From positions 1 through 64,000 of the forward strand of contig NZ_JAJIWO010000002.1 of the NCBI RefSeq assembly GCF_020880695.1: a DNA stretch of 64,000 bases, read 5' to 3'. Below the pieces are notes generated by a model, which was not told where the DNA came from, did not search any database, and saw nothing but the letters and a program-made list of their open reading frames with translations. Source of the stretch: Mucilaginibacter sp. UR6-11 (GTDB lineage: Bacteria; Bacteroidota; Bacteroidia; Sphingobacteriales; Sphingobacteriaceae). The translations under genes and the position numbers were made by a program. Shown here piece by piece: positions 18,614 to 28,728 of this stretch (position 1 is the first letter of the stretch; the number at the start of each line of letters is the position of its first letter).

Positions 18614-19798
18614 CTATTGTACTATCTGGCCAAAAAAGGTCATCTCCATGATCACAACCTGGCCCGGACTACTATATGTTTCTAATGATTTCAAACGCAG
18701 GTAACGTACTGCAGGCGGTTGAACGTCGAAATTAAAATCGGCACCCAGGTTGGTAGCGTAATTGATATCTTCATTAGTTTTTTGGCCCAAAGGCAAACCC
18801 GATGGTTTAAATGTTGTAAAATTTCCCAATAAGGTCCACTGCGTCCACCCACCGTCCGGATCTGGAGAATTTGATCCCCATAGCTCAAAGTTTTTCAAGC
18901 CCGATCCTGTATAACAATGATCATTGGGTTCCATCCACTGTTTAAACCTGCTTAGTAATACCTTTTTGCCCAGATCAATGGTGATCCATTGCGGAAGCGA
19001 TGAGGCATTTGATGAAGCATAAATTCTCCTGTCTGCCAACCCGTTCCATATATTTTCAATGTTAAAACCCGGATCGGCAAGTTCAGTCTGATCAGTAGGA
19101 AGCACCAATTTACTAAAGGTGTTTTTGGGGATTTCGATCTCAAATTTCGGGGTCAGTGTTTTAACCAGTGTATCTGATTTATTATTCCAGCGGTCACGAA
19201 TAAATACCGCGAATTTTTGGGGTTTGGAGTCAAATCCACGGGCAGCAAAGTTACCGGCAGTGGCAGCTGTATAAAAAGTTCTTACCGTTACCCAATTGTT
19301 GTTACCCGTTGTATCCCTTAATACCACTATGGCCAAATCTGCCTTATCGGGATTTTTAAATGATACGTTTACACCACCAAATGTTTCAGTAAAATTCGAT
19401 GTTTTAAATACCGACCTAACCGGGGGCGTTTTTGGTGTTACATTAACTAAAATGGGCTCAGATATTTTTTCATTGTTACCCACGCTATATATCTTCACAG
19501 CATGCTTTAAAGTGTCACCAAAACCCACCAAACGGAGGGTATCTGTATATCTTGATGATTTTGCTTCTCTGAAAACACCCGGCTGTATTTCATATACGGC
19601 CTTTATGTAGGCTAAGTTCCGATCTGCCGGAAGTGTATAGGTTAGTATACCTCCCCCCGGGGTTGGATCAACCTTTACCGCACTGATTTGTGCCGGAGCA
19701 GGTAAATTGGAATCTACGAAGTCTAACCTTCCTTCTTTTGAACAACCGCACCATAGAAGGGCGATGAACAATCCTCCGATAAAATATATTTTTTTCAT
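18614..19798 (-). CDS. DUF4959/DUF5126/DUF5000-type discoidin lipoprotein
   Basis: A 394-residue lipoprotein whose hydrophobic signal ends in LWCGC, with Cys19 as likely lipidated residue. The layout matches Bacteroidota SusCD accessory proteins: DUF4959 (about 25-125), DUF5126 (about 130-225) and a C-terminal DUF5000 discoidin-like domain (about 250-390) with NIENIWNG and a YLRLKSLETYS-type ending. It sits between the SusD gene and the DUF4998-like gene in the same orientation. The likely role is binding glycan at the cell surface and passing it to SusD/SusC. Confidence 0.8.
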   Translation of the reverse strand: MKKIYFIGGLFIALLWCGCSKEGRLDFVDSNLPAPAQISAVKVDPTPGGGILTYTLPADRNLAYIKAVYEIQPGVFREAKSSRYTDTLRLVGFGDTLKHAVKIYSVGNNEKISEPILVNVTPKTPPVRSVFKTSNFTETFGGVNVSFKNPDKADLAIVVLRDTTGNNNWVTVRTFYTAATAGNFAARGFDSKPQKFAVFIRDRWNNKSDTLVKTLTPKFEIEIPKNTFSKLVLPTDQTELADPGFNIENIWNGLADRRIYASSNASSLPQWITIDLGKKVLLSRFKQWMEPNDHCYTGSGLKNFELWGSNSPDPDGGWTQWTLLGNFTTFKPSGLPLGQKTNEDINYATNLGADFNFDVQPPAVRYLRLKSLETYSSPGQVVIMEMTFFGQIVQ

Positions 19799-19837
19799 TT
19801 TTTTGTTTAATTAGTAATTAACCTGTAATGATGTGCG

Positions 19838-21724
19838 TTACCAGCCTAAGTTTTGAACTAAATTTCTGTTGGCTGTCATATTGCCCTCGGCAATGGGCCA
19901 GAAGTAATCTTTTGCCCCAAAGGTTTGGTTATAAAGCACCGTAATGCGGTAATAGGATATTGCTGTTGTTTGTGAAAGATCCCAACCTTTTATCGGATTA
20001 TTTAATTCTTTGGCAGATTCTTTCCAACGGCGAAGGTCCCATAATCGTTGTGACTCGAAAGCCAGTTCGATCAGACGTTCCCGGTGAATAATGTCACGCA
20101 TACCATCCTTGCTCTGAAATTTTACAGGATTGGTAGAGAAATTGGTCCATGATGATGCCACTGTACCTAAACCGGCCCGTTTCCTGACAAGATCAATGTA
20201 TTTGTTTACCTCTGGTGATGGTCCTTCTGCTTCGTTCAACGCTTCTGAATACAATAAGTACAGATCAGATAAGCGCATTATAGGATAAGGGTAGTCAACA
20301 ACCGAGTAATCGTTTGATGAATTGATGGTATTCTGAAAATTTATTAGTTTTTTAAGGTTATAGCCCGTTATGGTATTGTAGCCATATTTTCCTTTGCCAT
20401 CCCGTTGTTTAAATTTACCTTCCAGGTAAAACAGGTCGGCGGACTTTTTATCGTCATAACGCCCCTGGCCATAATAAACGCCCCCGTCAAAGCCCAGATC
20501 TGCATAAAACCTTGGTTCTCTGTCAAAATGTAACCCGGCGGTAGTGTAACCTTTGCGTATGTATAACTTATCAGCGTCCTGGGCAGTACGTAATGCATAA
20601 CGCCCGCTGTAATCCCATGTTTTATCTTCATCGATAGGTACGCCGTTACCGGTGTAAAACATTTCGGCAATTTTTAATGGCGGCGATAGTTCGCCCCTGG
20701 TAATAACCCCGTCAAGGTATAAAGGGTCCCACCAGCTGGATATCAGCCGCTGCAGGTCGCCGGTATTGGACTGGGTATTGGCCCAAATGATCTCGCTGTT
20801 CCATTTTTCTGTAACGGCATTTCTTATACTTAACTGCGTTTTAATGGTATCAGTAAGCGTAAATTGTTGAAAGGCCGGATTATAAACGTACAATTTTATG
20901 CCAGCAGATTCGCACACATCTATAGCTCTTTTACAGGCAGTAGCCGCAGAATCCCATTTAGCTTTAGAAAATGTAGTATTAAACAGCGGCGTTCCGTTCG
21001 GATTTTTTAAACTACTCTGATCTGTATTACCATTAAATAAAGGACTGGCTGCCGTAACCAATACCTTGGCTTTTAAAGATAGCGCTATTGGCCGGGTAAT
21101 GCGCCCTGCCTCGGTAGTTGGGCTAATGATTGTTAAAGGCAGCGCCGGCGCTGCCTCGTCAAGAAGCTGTGAAATATAATGGAAACAGGAATCTACAGGA
21201 TCACGGAGAACTTTTACCTGGTTTACATCTGCCGAAATAGGTAAATTGGTTTTAATCAGCGGGATAGCTCCGTACATTCTAACTAAGTTGAAATGATAAT
21301 AGGCTTTAAGAAATTTTACTTCAGAAATCCAGCGTCGCCGCTCTGTTTCCTGCATATCTGGTACCTTTCCAATATTTTCAAGGAAAATATTACAATCTCT
21401 GATTGCCTGGTACATAGATTGCCATCTGTCGCCCAGCGGCCCTACTTTACTCTGAAAGCCTTTAGCCATATCCAAATAAGCCCCTCTTTCAGGAATCTCC
21501 CATAGCTCATCCCCCCCAACCATTGCCGGGTCATCACCCAATTGGCCATTTCTTGGCATAAACGAGTAGCAGGTAAATAAAAACTTCATGGCCTGTGTGC
21601 GCATGGTAAATGCATTATCTATAGTGGCCACGTTATCAGGAACTACATCTAAAAACTTTTTGCAGGACGTAATTGCTGCTAAAAAGAGCAAGATGCAGAT
21701 TCCGGCTGTAATATATTTTCTCAT
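19838..21724 (-). CDS. RagB/SusD-family glycan-binding lipoprotein
   Basis: A 628-residue SusD homologue. The signal peptide ends in a lipobox (AITSC, Cys21) followed by KKFLDVVPDN, the usual SusD start. The N-terminal helical (TPR-like) region and C-terminal RagB part (RHRERLIELAFESQRLWDLRRW type motif near 545-575) are intact. SusD proteins lid the SusC channel and bind the substrate. It is 53 bp downstream of the SusC gene in the same leftward operon. Substrate not deducible. Confidence 0.93.
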   Translation of the reverse strand: MRKYITAGICILLFLAAITSCKKFLDVVPDNVATIDNAFTMRTQAMKFLFTCYSFMPRNGQLGDDPAMVGGDELWEIPERGAYLDMAKGFQSKVGPLGDRWQSMYQAIRDCNIFLENIGKVPDMQETERRRWISEVKFLKAYYHFNLVRMYGAIPLIKTNLPISADVNQVKVLRDPVDSCFHYISQLLDEAAPALPLTIISPTTEAGRITRPIALSLKAKVLVTAASPLFNGNTDQSSLKNPNGTPLFNTTFSKAKWDSAATACKRAIDVCESAGIKLYVYNPAFQQFTLTDTIKTQLSIRNAVTEKWNSEIIWANTQSNTGDLQRLISSWWDPLYLDGVITRGELSPPLKIAEMFYTGNGVPIDEDKTWDYSGRYALRTAQDADKLYIRKGYTTAGLHFDREPRFYADLGFDGGVYYGQGRYDDKKSADLFYLEGKFKQRDGKGKYGYNTITGYNLKKLINFQNTINSSNDYSVVDYPYPIMRLSDLYLLYSEALNEAEGPSPEVNKYIDLVRKRAGLGTVASSWTNFSTNPVKFQSKDGMRDIIHRERLIELAFESQRLWDLRRWKESAKELNNPIKGWDLSQTTAISYYRITVLYNQTFGAKDYFWPIAEGNMTANRNLVQNLGW

Positions 21725-21777
21725 AATTATGTGTGTTTATGAATTTAACAGGTGTAATAATTGTGCTTAAATGGTGT

Positions 21778-24700
21778 TTACCTAATTGACATGTTTAAAC
21801 CAAGATTAAACACGCGTTGAATGGGATAACCAAGGCCATCACCACCCATTTCTACGTCCCACAATTTAAACTTGCTGAAATTGAGCAGGTTACTTGCATT
21901 TACATAAATTCTGAAGTTTGAAAGATGCAGGCTTTTTTGTATGCTTTGCGGAAGCTTATAGCCCAGTTCAACTTGCTTCAGGCGTAAAAACGAGCCATCG
22001 CGCATGAACCAGGTACTTGTCTGGTTATTGTTGTTGTTAATGTCTGGACTTAACCTTGGCCAAAGCGCATAGACATCACGCGAATCCTCAGACCAGTGGC
22101 TATCAGCGTAGGCTTTTAATAACTGGGTTTGATTATTAAAAGGTGATGTGCCATTGGCGTCAATCCAAAACGATTCATTTGCCAGTCCCTGGAAGAAAGC
22201 TGAAAAATCAAAGTTTTTGTAACCGGTTGAAAAACCAAAGCCATAAACTATTTCCGGTAACCTTGGATTACCAATAGGCACACGATCCGCGTCGGTAATT
22301 TGACCATCGCGGTTTACATCGGTGTATTTAATATCTCCACCGCCGTAGGGTCCAAAATTTTGCTTTGGAGAGTTTAGTGCTTCTGCATCATCAACAAAAA
22401 GCCGCTCGGCAATATATCCGTATTCCTGAAAAATAGGATGCCCTATACGGCTGCGGTATTTTTCGTCATAAACCGGTTCTTCATAAACGGTGTATTTGCT
22501 CCTTGCATAGGTAAAATTTCCCGTTGCCGAAAACCAAAAGTCCTTGCCTATATTTTGTTGATAATCTATAGAAATATCTGTTCCTTTTCCGGAAGCTTCA
22601 CCCACATTTGACCTTACGTCGGCCGTTAAACCCATGGTAACCGGGATGGACGCGCGCGACATGAGGATGTTCTTACGTTTTTCGGAATAAACCTCAGCAT
22701 TTATCTTTAACTTATTAAAAAGCCCAATTTCAAGCGCAAGATTTGTTTTTGTTGATCGTTCCCATGTAATTTCGTCATTGGCATACCGGGAAATGTTTAC
22801 ACCATTTAAATAAGTATTTGCACCCTGACCGTTTCCAAAAGTAGCACCTCTGTAATTTGCGTTCATATCAACATTAGAGAGGTAAAAGAAGCGATCTGAA
22901 GGCGATCCGATCGCATCGTTTCCGATAAACCCGTAAGTAGCCCTCAGCCTGAGGTTGTTGACAACCGGTTTGATGTTTTCAAAGAATTTTTCGTTAAATA
23001 TGCTCCAGGCGATACCGGCAGATGGAAAATAACCAAACCGGTGCTTTTGAGAAAACCTTTCTGAACCGTTGTAACCAAAGTTATATTCTAAATAATAGCG
23101 GCTATCATAGTTATAAGTTGCCCTGCCTGATAATCCTATGTTTCTGAATGGAAGGGATTGTTGAAGATCCGGGGCATTTGCACTGATATTATTTTGTATC
23201 ATATATACCAGCAAACCACTAAATCCGTGTTTTTGAAATTGATGGTTATAGCTTAACATTGTTTGCGCGTAGAAGGTGGAGTTAAGTTCTTTGCTTCCCT
23301 GATTATAATCCAGGTATTCCGTCGCGGTGGGTTCGTTAATATTTGTTATGTTATAAGTATTTTCAACCGGATCGTATCCGGTTAGCGTATAAAAGTATGG
23401 GTTATAGGATCTTCTTACGTCAAAAAATGAGGTGCGGTTTATATTCATCATAGCGCTTAAAGTAAGACCATCTGTTATAGCTGTCAGGTCCTGTTTGGCT
23501 TCTAATTGTGCCAGCATTAGCGATCTTGATGAATTCATGTAACCCTTGGTCATATCGGCATAAGGGTTTGTATAGCCGCCCTGGTCATAATTTCCATACA
23601 TGATGTGCTTTACAAATGCATGATTGGCATCCACAGGATAATATTGAGGGAATAGTACAGGGTTAGAGCGCATTACTTTTCTGTACGTTTCTGCGCCCCC
23701 GTCTAAAGGGCCGGTATAATCGTCGAAGTTGCCACTTAAGCGGACGATCATTTCGGTTGTTTTAGTAAGGTTAACCGTAATGTTAGACCGAAGAGAGTAA
23801 CTTGTTAAATCAATATTATTATTAAAGTTGTTCCGGTGATCTACCTTTAACATGCCATTGTCCTTATTTATAGACCCGGAAATAAAGTATTTTGCGACAT
23901 CTCCGCCCCCGCTTATATTTAAGTTTGCACGCTGGTTCATAGTGTAATCTTTAAAAACCTGCTTTTTCCAATCGTTTGCCGGATATATAATAGGATTTAG
24001 GCCCGCAGCGGTATTTGCAATTTTCTCGTCGCTATACAGGGTTATGCCCAAAGGGTTACGCGTTAATATAGCTTCATTGGATAGTTTCATGTAAGTAACA
24101 GGATCGGCCAATTCAATGTCTCTCACGGAAGTTGATATGGAATTTTCTAACCGAAACGTGATTTGGGCTTTACCAACCTTGCCTTGTTTAGTAGTTACCA
24201 AAATTACCCCGTTGGCACCGCGCGCGCCATATACGGCGGTTGAAGTAGCATCTTTTAAAATAGAAAAGCTGGCAATATCGTCCGGCTGTAAACGGGCAAG
24301 GTCTGTCGTACTCAACTCCATTCCATCAATAAGTATTAAGGGATTGTTTTTATAACCGAATGTTGTAACTCCGCGAATAAAGAAGTCTGCGTTGTCTTTG
24401 CCGGGCTCTCCGCTACGTTGAAAAGCAATAAGGCCCGCTGCACGCCCCGCCAAAGCAGTTGTTAGATTACTTGAAGGGATCTTAAGGTCAGAAACCTTAA
24501 TGGAAGTTACCGAACCAACTAAATCAGTTTTTTTTTGTGTTCCGAAAGCTACAACCACTACCTCACCTAATGCGTTTTTGGCAGATTTTAGCAGTACATT
24601 GATCACAGTTTTCCCATCTACAGGCACTTCTTGCGTAATATAACTAACAAAGGAAAATACAAGTACTGCGTTATCATTTGGCACATCCAAAACAAATTTT

Positions 24701-25206
24701 CCGTTCTCGTCGGTTTTCGTTCCTAAGTTGGTACCCTTAACTTTTATGGTTACACCAGCTAAAGTACCCGTCGAATCCCTCACTGTTCCCGTTACCGTAA
24801 TCTTTTGGCTCTCTGCTGCAGCTTCCTTAAAAACTGTCATCGTGGGCTTCTTTTTAACAATAATGGTTTGTCGTTCAATAAGGTAGGTAACCGGCTGACC
24901 TTCAAAGCTTTTTTGCAGGGCGTAATCAACAGGTACGTTTTTAAGATCCAGGTTAATCAATTTGGTTTCTTTAAGCGAATTGGGATTGTAAAGGATTTTA
25001 AAGCCGGTTTGGGCCTTTATGTCTTTCAAAATATTTTCGAGTGTTGCTTCTTTTACCGTCAGGCTAACTTTTTGCCCGTAACTGGCTGCATTGACGTGTA
25101 AAAGCGTAGCAATTAATAAAATAATGGTAAGCTTCATTATCTTGATGAATTTGAGCATTAGGCGAGAGTGTATGCCGCGACAAAATGCCGTATAAGTTTT
25201 ATACAT
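21778..25206 (-). CDS. SusC/RagA TonB-linked outer-membrane transporter with STN domain
   Basis: A 1142-residue transporter. The signal region (about 25-45) is followed by an STN (secretin/TonB N-terminal) domain (about 50-110), a CarboxypepD_reg-like beta-sandwich (about 130-215), a TonB plug (about 220-335, with RGVTTFGYKNNPLILIDG) and a beta-barrel ending in aromatic/hydrophobic residues. STN domains let such receptors signal to an inner-membrane FecR anti-sigma factor, and a fecR/sigma pair lies just upstream. Starts at codons 17 or 24 are also possible, but the longer form is typical of relatives. Confidence 0.93.
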   Translation of the reverse strand: MYKTYTAFCRGIHSRLMLKFIKIMKLTIILLIATLLHVNAASYGQKVSLTVKEATLENILKDIKAQTGFKILYNPNSLKETKLINLDLKNVPVDYALQKSFEGQPVTYLIERQTIIVKKKPTMTVFKEAAAESQKITVTGTVRDSTGTLAGVTIKVKGTNLGTKTDENGKFVLDVPNDNAVLVFSFVSYITQEVPVDGKTVINVLLKSAKNALGEVVVVAFGTQKKTDLVGSVTSIKVSDLKIPSSNLTTALAGRAAGLIAFQRSGEPGKDNADFFIRGVTTFGYKNNPLILIDGMELSTTDLARLQPDDIASFSILKDATSTAVYGARGANGVILVTTKQGKVGKAQITFRLENSISTSVRDIELADPVTYMKLSNEAILTRNPLGITLYSDEKIANTAAGLNPIIYPANDWKKQVFKDYTMNQRANLNISGGGDVAKYFISGSINKDNGMLKVDHRNNFNNNIDLTSYSLRSNITVNLTKTTEMIVRLSGNFDDYTGPLDGGAETYRKVMRSNPVLFPQYYPVDANHAFVKHIMYGNYDQGGYTNPYADMTKGYMNSSRSLMLAQLEAKQDLTAITDGLTLSAMMNINRTSFFDVRRSYNPYFYTLTGYDPVENTYNITNINEPTATEYLDYNQGSKELNSTFYAQTMLSYNHQFQKHGFSGLLVYMIQNNISANAPDLQQSLPFRNIGLSGRATYNYDSRYYLEYNFGYNGSERFSQKHRFGYFPSAGIAWSIFNEKFFENIKPVVNNLRLRATYGFIGNDAIGSPSDRFFYLSNVDMNANYRGATFGNGQGANTYLNGVNISRYANDEITWERSTKTNLALEIGLFNKLKINAEVYSEKRKNILMSRASIPVTMGLTADVRSNVGEASGKGTDISIDYQQNIGKDFWFSATGNFTYARSKYTVYEEPVYDEKYRSRIGHPIFQEYGYIAERLFVDDAEALNSPKQNFGPYGGGDIKYTDVNRDGQITDADRVPIGNPRLPEIVYGFGFSTGYKNFDFSAFFQGLANESFWIDANGTSPFNNQTQLLKAYADSHWSEDSRDVYALWPRLSPDINNNNNQTSTWFMRDGSFLRLKQVELGYKLPQSIQKSLHLSNFRIYVNASNLLNFSKFKLWDVEMGGDGLGYPIQRVFNLGLNMSIR

Positions 25207-25349
25207 TTGAGATTAGGTTTATGAAATGAAAGTTGTTCTTTAACGGGAATGATTTCAATAGGCCAACGTAGCCAGGGGTGTTGCAAGCACTCCTGGTTTG
25301 TTTTTCCTTAGAGCTAAGTAAGGTTAATTCATAGTTCTTCTCCTTTCAT
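25207..25349 (-). promoter_or_regulatory. Structured leader of the SusC operon
   Basis: Between fecR and the SusC start (481 bp), the part nearest SusC reads, leftward, as follows: a 6-codon mini-ORF (25349-25329, MKGEEL) overlapping a 2-codon ATG-AAT-TAA (25332-25324) that has an AGGAG upstream; a hairpin CCTTA...TAAGG (25306-25323); and a second hairpin pairing CCAGGGGTG (25272-25280) with CACTCCTGG (25288-25296), one mismatch. No T run follows on this strand. It may be a regulatory leader (inference). The remaining 25350-25687 is A/T-rich and shows no gene. Confidence 0.45.
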
Positions 25350-25687
25350 TGTTTAGGTTCGGTTGTTGTTTTCTTTAAATAAAAATTCGCTTAGCTTCCT
25401 TTACCCCACTTATTTTTTCAAAAACAGGATACCAGGCAGCTCATTTTGTAATTGGTTGCTATAAAGACGGACGAAGTAAAAAAAGGGGGGGATTAATTTT
25501 TTATTAATTGAGTGTTAATACTATAATTAAGCCTTGCTGGCATTTAAGGGGTTGCCGCAATAGATAGAAGCGGATGAAAAAGCAATACCCGCCGGTATAA
25601 TGTCATTTTATTAGTGCCCATTAATAGTTGCCCAGCTACAATAAATTAACCTGGGTATTGCTAAATGAAAGGATTAGTGACCGGATA

Positions 25688-26926
25688 TTACGAAACTGTA
25701 ATCATCCGGCCCTTTATAGTAAAATTAACACTGCCGGTTAATTGCAACATCCTCAGCACTTCAGTTACATTGGTATATTTTGATATTACACCAGAGAAAA
25801 CTTTGCCGCGCATATCGCCCTGATAATTCACTTCAACATTATACCACCTGCCAATCTTTCGCATTACGACATAAATATCTTCACTATCGAATTGAAAAAA
25901 ACCGTTTTTCCATGCGGTGGCTGCTGCTGTATCAGCCGCGCTGACCTTAAAATTACGGCGATCAAGATCCGACTGCTGGCCCGGCCTGAGCATCATTGCG
26001 GGAAAGGGTGTATGCTGGTCACTGCTCAATGCATTGATTTTTACGGATCCATCAAGCAAAGTTGTCTTCGCGCTATTCTCTTCGTGGTAATCGTTTACGT
26101 TAAACCTGGTACCCAATACTTCTATTCTTTGCCGGCTACTTAAAACAACAAAGGGGAGTTTCCCGGTTTGATTTGCTTTTTCTTTTGGATATAAAACTTT
26201 AACCACCTCAAAATAAGCCTCGCCGGTTAACTCAACCAAGCGTTCATTTGATGCAAATCGGGTTGGGAATTTTATTGAAGATGCAGCATTTAGCCAAACC
26301 CTTGAACCATCAGGAAGCACAACCTGGTATTGGCCCCCATTGGGCGTTGTAATGGTGTTAAATAAGGGTTGCCCCATGGCAGAACCGGTGGGTTCAGAAG
26401 CGGCATTTGCCTGATAAACAATCATCCCTTCGCGTGTTTTTTTGATGGTGAAGTTTGACTGGGCGGCAATAGTTCCGTTTGCGGCATCGGCTAAATTAAT
26501 TTTTTTACCATCACTCAATATCAAAACCGCCTTATTACCGCCAACAGAAATTTTATGCTGATAGTTATCACTTAGCTGTTGGCTTGGTATATTTTTTTTA
26601 AAAATATAAGCGCCGATAGCAACGAACAATAGAATAGTGGCAGCGACAGACCATTTATACAGTTGCCAAACATTTCTTTTATTGGATTTTTTTAATGGCA
26701 CATCAGAATTTAAAATGGCCTCCAATTGGCGGTTAAGCGCCTCAGCAGATATTTGATCTGCGGTTGGGTCATACCCGGTTTGTTTTAATTGTTCTTCTGT
26801 CAGCTGGCGGAAGACTCCATCATAGGATCTGTCTGACAGCAATTTCAATAGCTGCTCTGCTTCCTTTTCGGTGCATTCATTTTTTACCAGTTTTTCAAAC
26901 AGAAGTGATAATTCCCTGTAGTTCAT
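25688..26926 (-). CDS. FecR-family anti-sigma factor
   Basis: A 412-residue inner-membrane protein. A cytoplasmic N-terminal sigma-binding segment (1-85), one transmembrane helix (about 88-108, WSVAATILLFVAIGAYIF), a periplasmic FecR domain (about 185-285; NGGQYQVVLPDGSRVWLNAASS) and a C-terminal DUF4974-like domain (about 340-412). It receives the STN signal from the SusC protein and controls the ECF sigma factor encoded upstream (27045-27629). The order sigma, fecR, susC, susD is standard in Bacteroidota. Confidence 0.93.
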   Translation of the reverse strand: MNYRELSLLFEKLVKNECTEKEAEQLLKLLSDRSYDGVFRQLTEEQLKQTGYDPTADQISAEALNRQLEAILNSDVPLKKSNKRNVWQLYKWSVAATILLFVAIGAYIFKKNIPSQQLSDNYQHKISVGGNKAVLILSDGKKINLADAANGTIAAQSNFTIKKTREGMIVYQANAASEPTGSAMGQPLFNTITTPNGGQYQVVLPDGSRVWLNAASSIKFPTRFASNERLVELTGEAYFEVVKVLYPKEKANQTGKLPFVVLSSRQRIEVLGTRFNVNDYHEENSAKTTLLDGSVKINALSSDQHTPFPAMMLRPGQQSDLDRRNFKVSAADTAAATAWKNGFFQFDSEDIYVVMRKIGRWYNVEVNYQGDMRGKVFSGVISKYTNVTEVLRMLQLTGSVNFTIKGRMITVS

Positions 26927-27044
26927 CTTTCAGCAGTTATACTATTGTACTAAAGACGTAATTCAATAAATATGGGGGGCTCAAACAATCGAATTTAAAA
27001 ATCGTGCACCAATTGATAGTTCAAAACTATGCAAAAACCAAACA

Positions 27045-27629
27045 TCAAAATGTAACAATTTCCATGTTTTTAACCATATATGATTTTACTATATTTTTTG
27101 CTTTACAAAGATATTCTTTTACAGTATAGGGAGATATGCCGAGTTTGGTTGCAGTTTCTTTATAGCTAAATCCATCAAGTTTACATAGCTGATAAACCTG
27201 GCGTTGTTGGGGTGAAAGCTCGGCCAGTGCTTGTTCCAGGAGGTTTTCGCTTTCTTTGAAAAATATTTGTTCCTCTATATGAGAGTAATGCTCCATGATT
27301 GTTGACTTAAATTGAGTTCTCATTTTGCGATCGCTTTCCAGTTTTCTATAGAAATCACACACCAGGTGTGATCCGGCCCGGTATAAATAACCCGAAAAGT
27401 CGCGCTCATAAGTTATTGTCTCGCGCTGTTGCCAAATGCGCGAAAATAAAACCTGGACCATCTCTTCCACAACCTCCTTATCCTTCACCATCTTAAACAT
27501 GTTGGCGTACATTTTAGGACTATATTTATAATACAACTGGGTAAATGCAAGAACATTTCCATTTTTCATCAATGCAGTAAGCTCTTTATCCGGGTTGTTA
27601 AGAGAAGAACTCATAGTATCTTTTTTCAT
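27045..27629 (-). CDS. ECF RNA polymerase sigma factor (FecI-like)
   Basis: About 194 residues from the ATG at 27629 (MKKDTM); an earlier ATG at 27665 and a later one at 27614 are alternatives. Region 2 (KEVVEEMVQVLFSRIWQQRE) and region 4 (LSPQQRQVYQLCKLDGFSYKETATKLGISPYTVKEYL, in part) are clear. It is followed by fecR after 118 bp and then by the SusC/SusD operon, whose expression it presumably drives once released by FecR. Confidence 0.9.
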   Translation of the reverse strand: MKKDTMSSSLNNPDKELTALMKNGNVLAFTQLYYKYSPKMYANMFKMVKDKEVVEEMVQVLFSRIWQQRETITYERDFSGYLYRAGSHLVCDFYRKLESDRKMRTQFKSTIMEHYSHIEEQIFFKESENLLEQALAELSPQQRQVYQLCKLDGFSYKETATKLGISPYTVKEYLCKAKNIVKSYMVKNMEIVTF

Positions 27630-27665
27630 TTGAAATTGTAAAGCAACATTTAATGACACCATCAA

Positions 27666-28689
27666 TCGGTTTCAGATAGCTACTAATAATAGTACTTGAA
27701 ATAAAATGCATCGTATAATATTCTTGTATCGCCTGTAAGGCGCTGCAACTCAACAGGTATAAATGGTTACTCAAAACTAAATTAACGGAACAAAACAACT
27801 GTCCCCCTCTGTCTGATAAAAGCTACCATTAACTGACATTGCTTTAACTAATTGTTTTACAACATCTTACCCTCTGTTTTATTTAAAACCGGCCAGCGTA
27901 AACAACTCGCCCGACCGACACTAAGCCTTTCCATTGATCAAAACACATGGTGCCAGATCCGACGGATAGTAACTTCCGGTGGGTTAAAGGCTATTGAATA
28001 TATTTAAACGTATAACAGCAGACGTGCATGAAGTATGAGCTGTAAGTAAAATAGGGAGAGAAATTTTTGAGGCAAAAAAGCCCCCAGATTTAATCCAAAG
28101 GCTTTTCAATAATCTTCCCATGCCATTCCCGTGGATGGGTGTAAATGTGATCCTTGGACTACAAAACCCGAACTCTTTTGAGGCCGATTGCGGAAAGCGT
28201 CCGAATTGGATATTGACTGGGAAAACCCGCTTTAATATCTTCAGGGGTAGGTTTTCCTTGAAAACCGTTTAACATGAGCCGATACGAACCAATACGCACC
28301 GATGATGAGCCGACAACCCATTGAACCATCACCTTTTATTTATTCATACGCTGGACAAAACGCCGGGGAATGCGGACTATCCAAAGACCTTTGAGGCGTT
28401 GAAAGCAAAAAATTGGGATTCAATAAGTTTGACGCAATAGCTTCGTTCTTTATTTAGTTGCGTCCCGTTCAAGCGCCGGATGCTTTGAAAAAAATAAGGC
28501 TGCTCCATTAGCAACCTTATTTAAATTTTACCACTCAATGCTTAGAAAGCATTCTTGGAAAAAGGATGAGCTTTATTCCAATAATAAAGCATAAGATCAA
28601 GAAATACTTGAAAGCAACGATCAAAAGATGGTGCCGTGTCAAGTGTAGCAAGTTATGCGGCATTTTAACGCATTCTTGTGAAAGTATTA
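27666..28689. other. Gene-free 1-kb stretch with hairpins
   Basis: No convincing coding frame was found. Visible structure: AAATAAGG (28492-28499) pairs with CCTTATTT (28515-28522), with an inner TGCT/AGCA pair; GACGCAA and TTGCGTC form a looser pair near 28430-28465; and ATGAGCCGA occurs twice near 28275-28310. A stretch at 28076-28175 resembles the flank and 3' part of the tRNA-Arg at 34.4 kb. It may be decayed mobile or tRNA-associated DNA. Confidence 0.5.
28076..28175. repeat. Possible degenerate copy of the tRNA-Arg 3' flank
   Basis: Elements occur in the same order as at 34329-34435. They are an AAAAGCC...GGCTTTT hairpin (28076-28106), TCCCAT...ATGGG (28116-28139), TGTGATCC (28146-28153; TGTGGTCC at 34411) and CCGAACTC (28168-28175; TCGAACTC at 34428, the T-arm complement). 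Similarity is by eye, with gaps, and could be coincidental. It would fit a decayed duplicated tRNA end. Confidence 0.3.
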
Positions 28690-28720
28690 TTGCAACTTTA
28701 TCACCGTGAACCGGTCTAAT
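28690..28720 (+). promoter_or_regulatory. ECF-type promoter of the sigma-factor gene
   Basis: TTGCAACTTT (28690-28699), 15 bp, TCTAAT (28715-28720). The AAC-containing -35 and TCTAA-type -10 resemble known ECF promoters. The same two blocks at the same 15-bp spacing recur at 29781-29811. The -10 ends 8 bp before the GTG at 28729, so the transcript would be nearly leaderless. Confidence 0.65.
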
Positions 28721-28728
28721 TTATCAAA

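Noticed and set aside
27598..27798. 66-residue leftward ORF upstream of the ECF sigma gene
   Set aside because: It overlaps the sigma gene start in another frame and lacks a recognisable domain.
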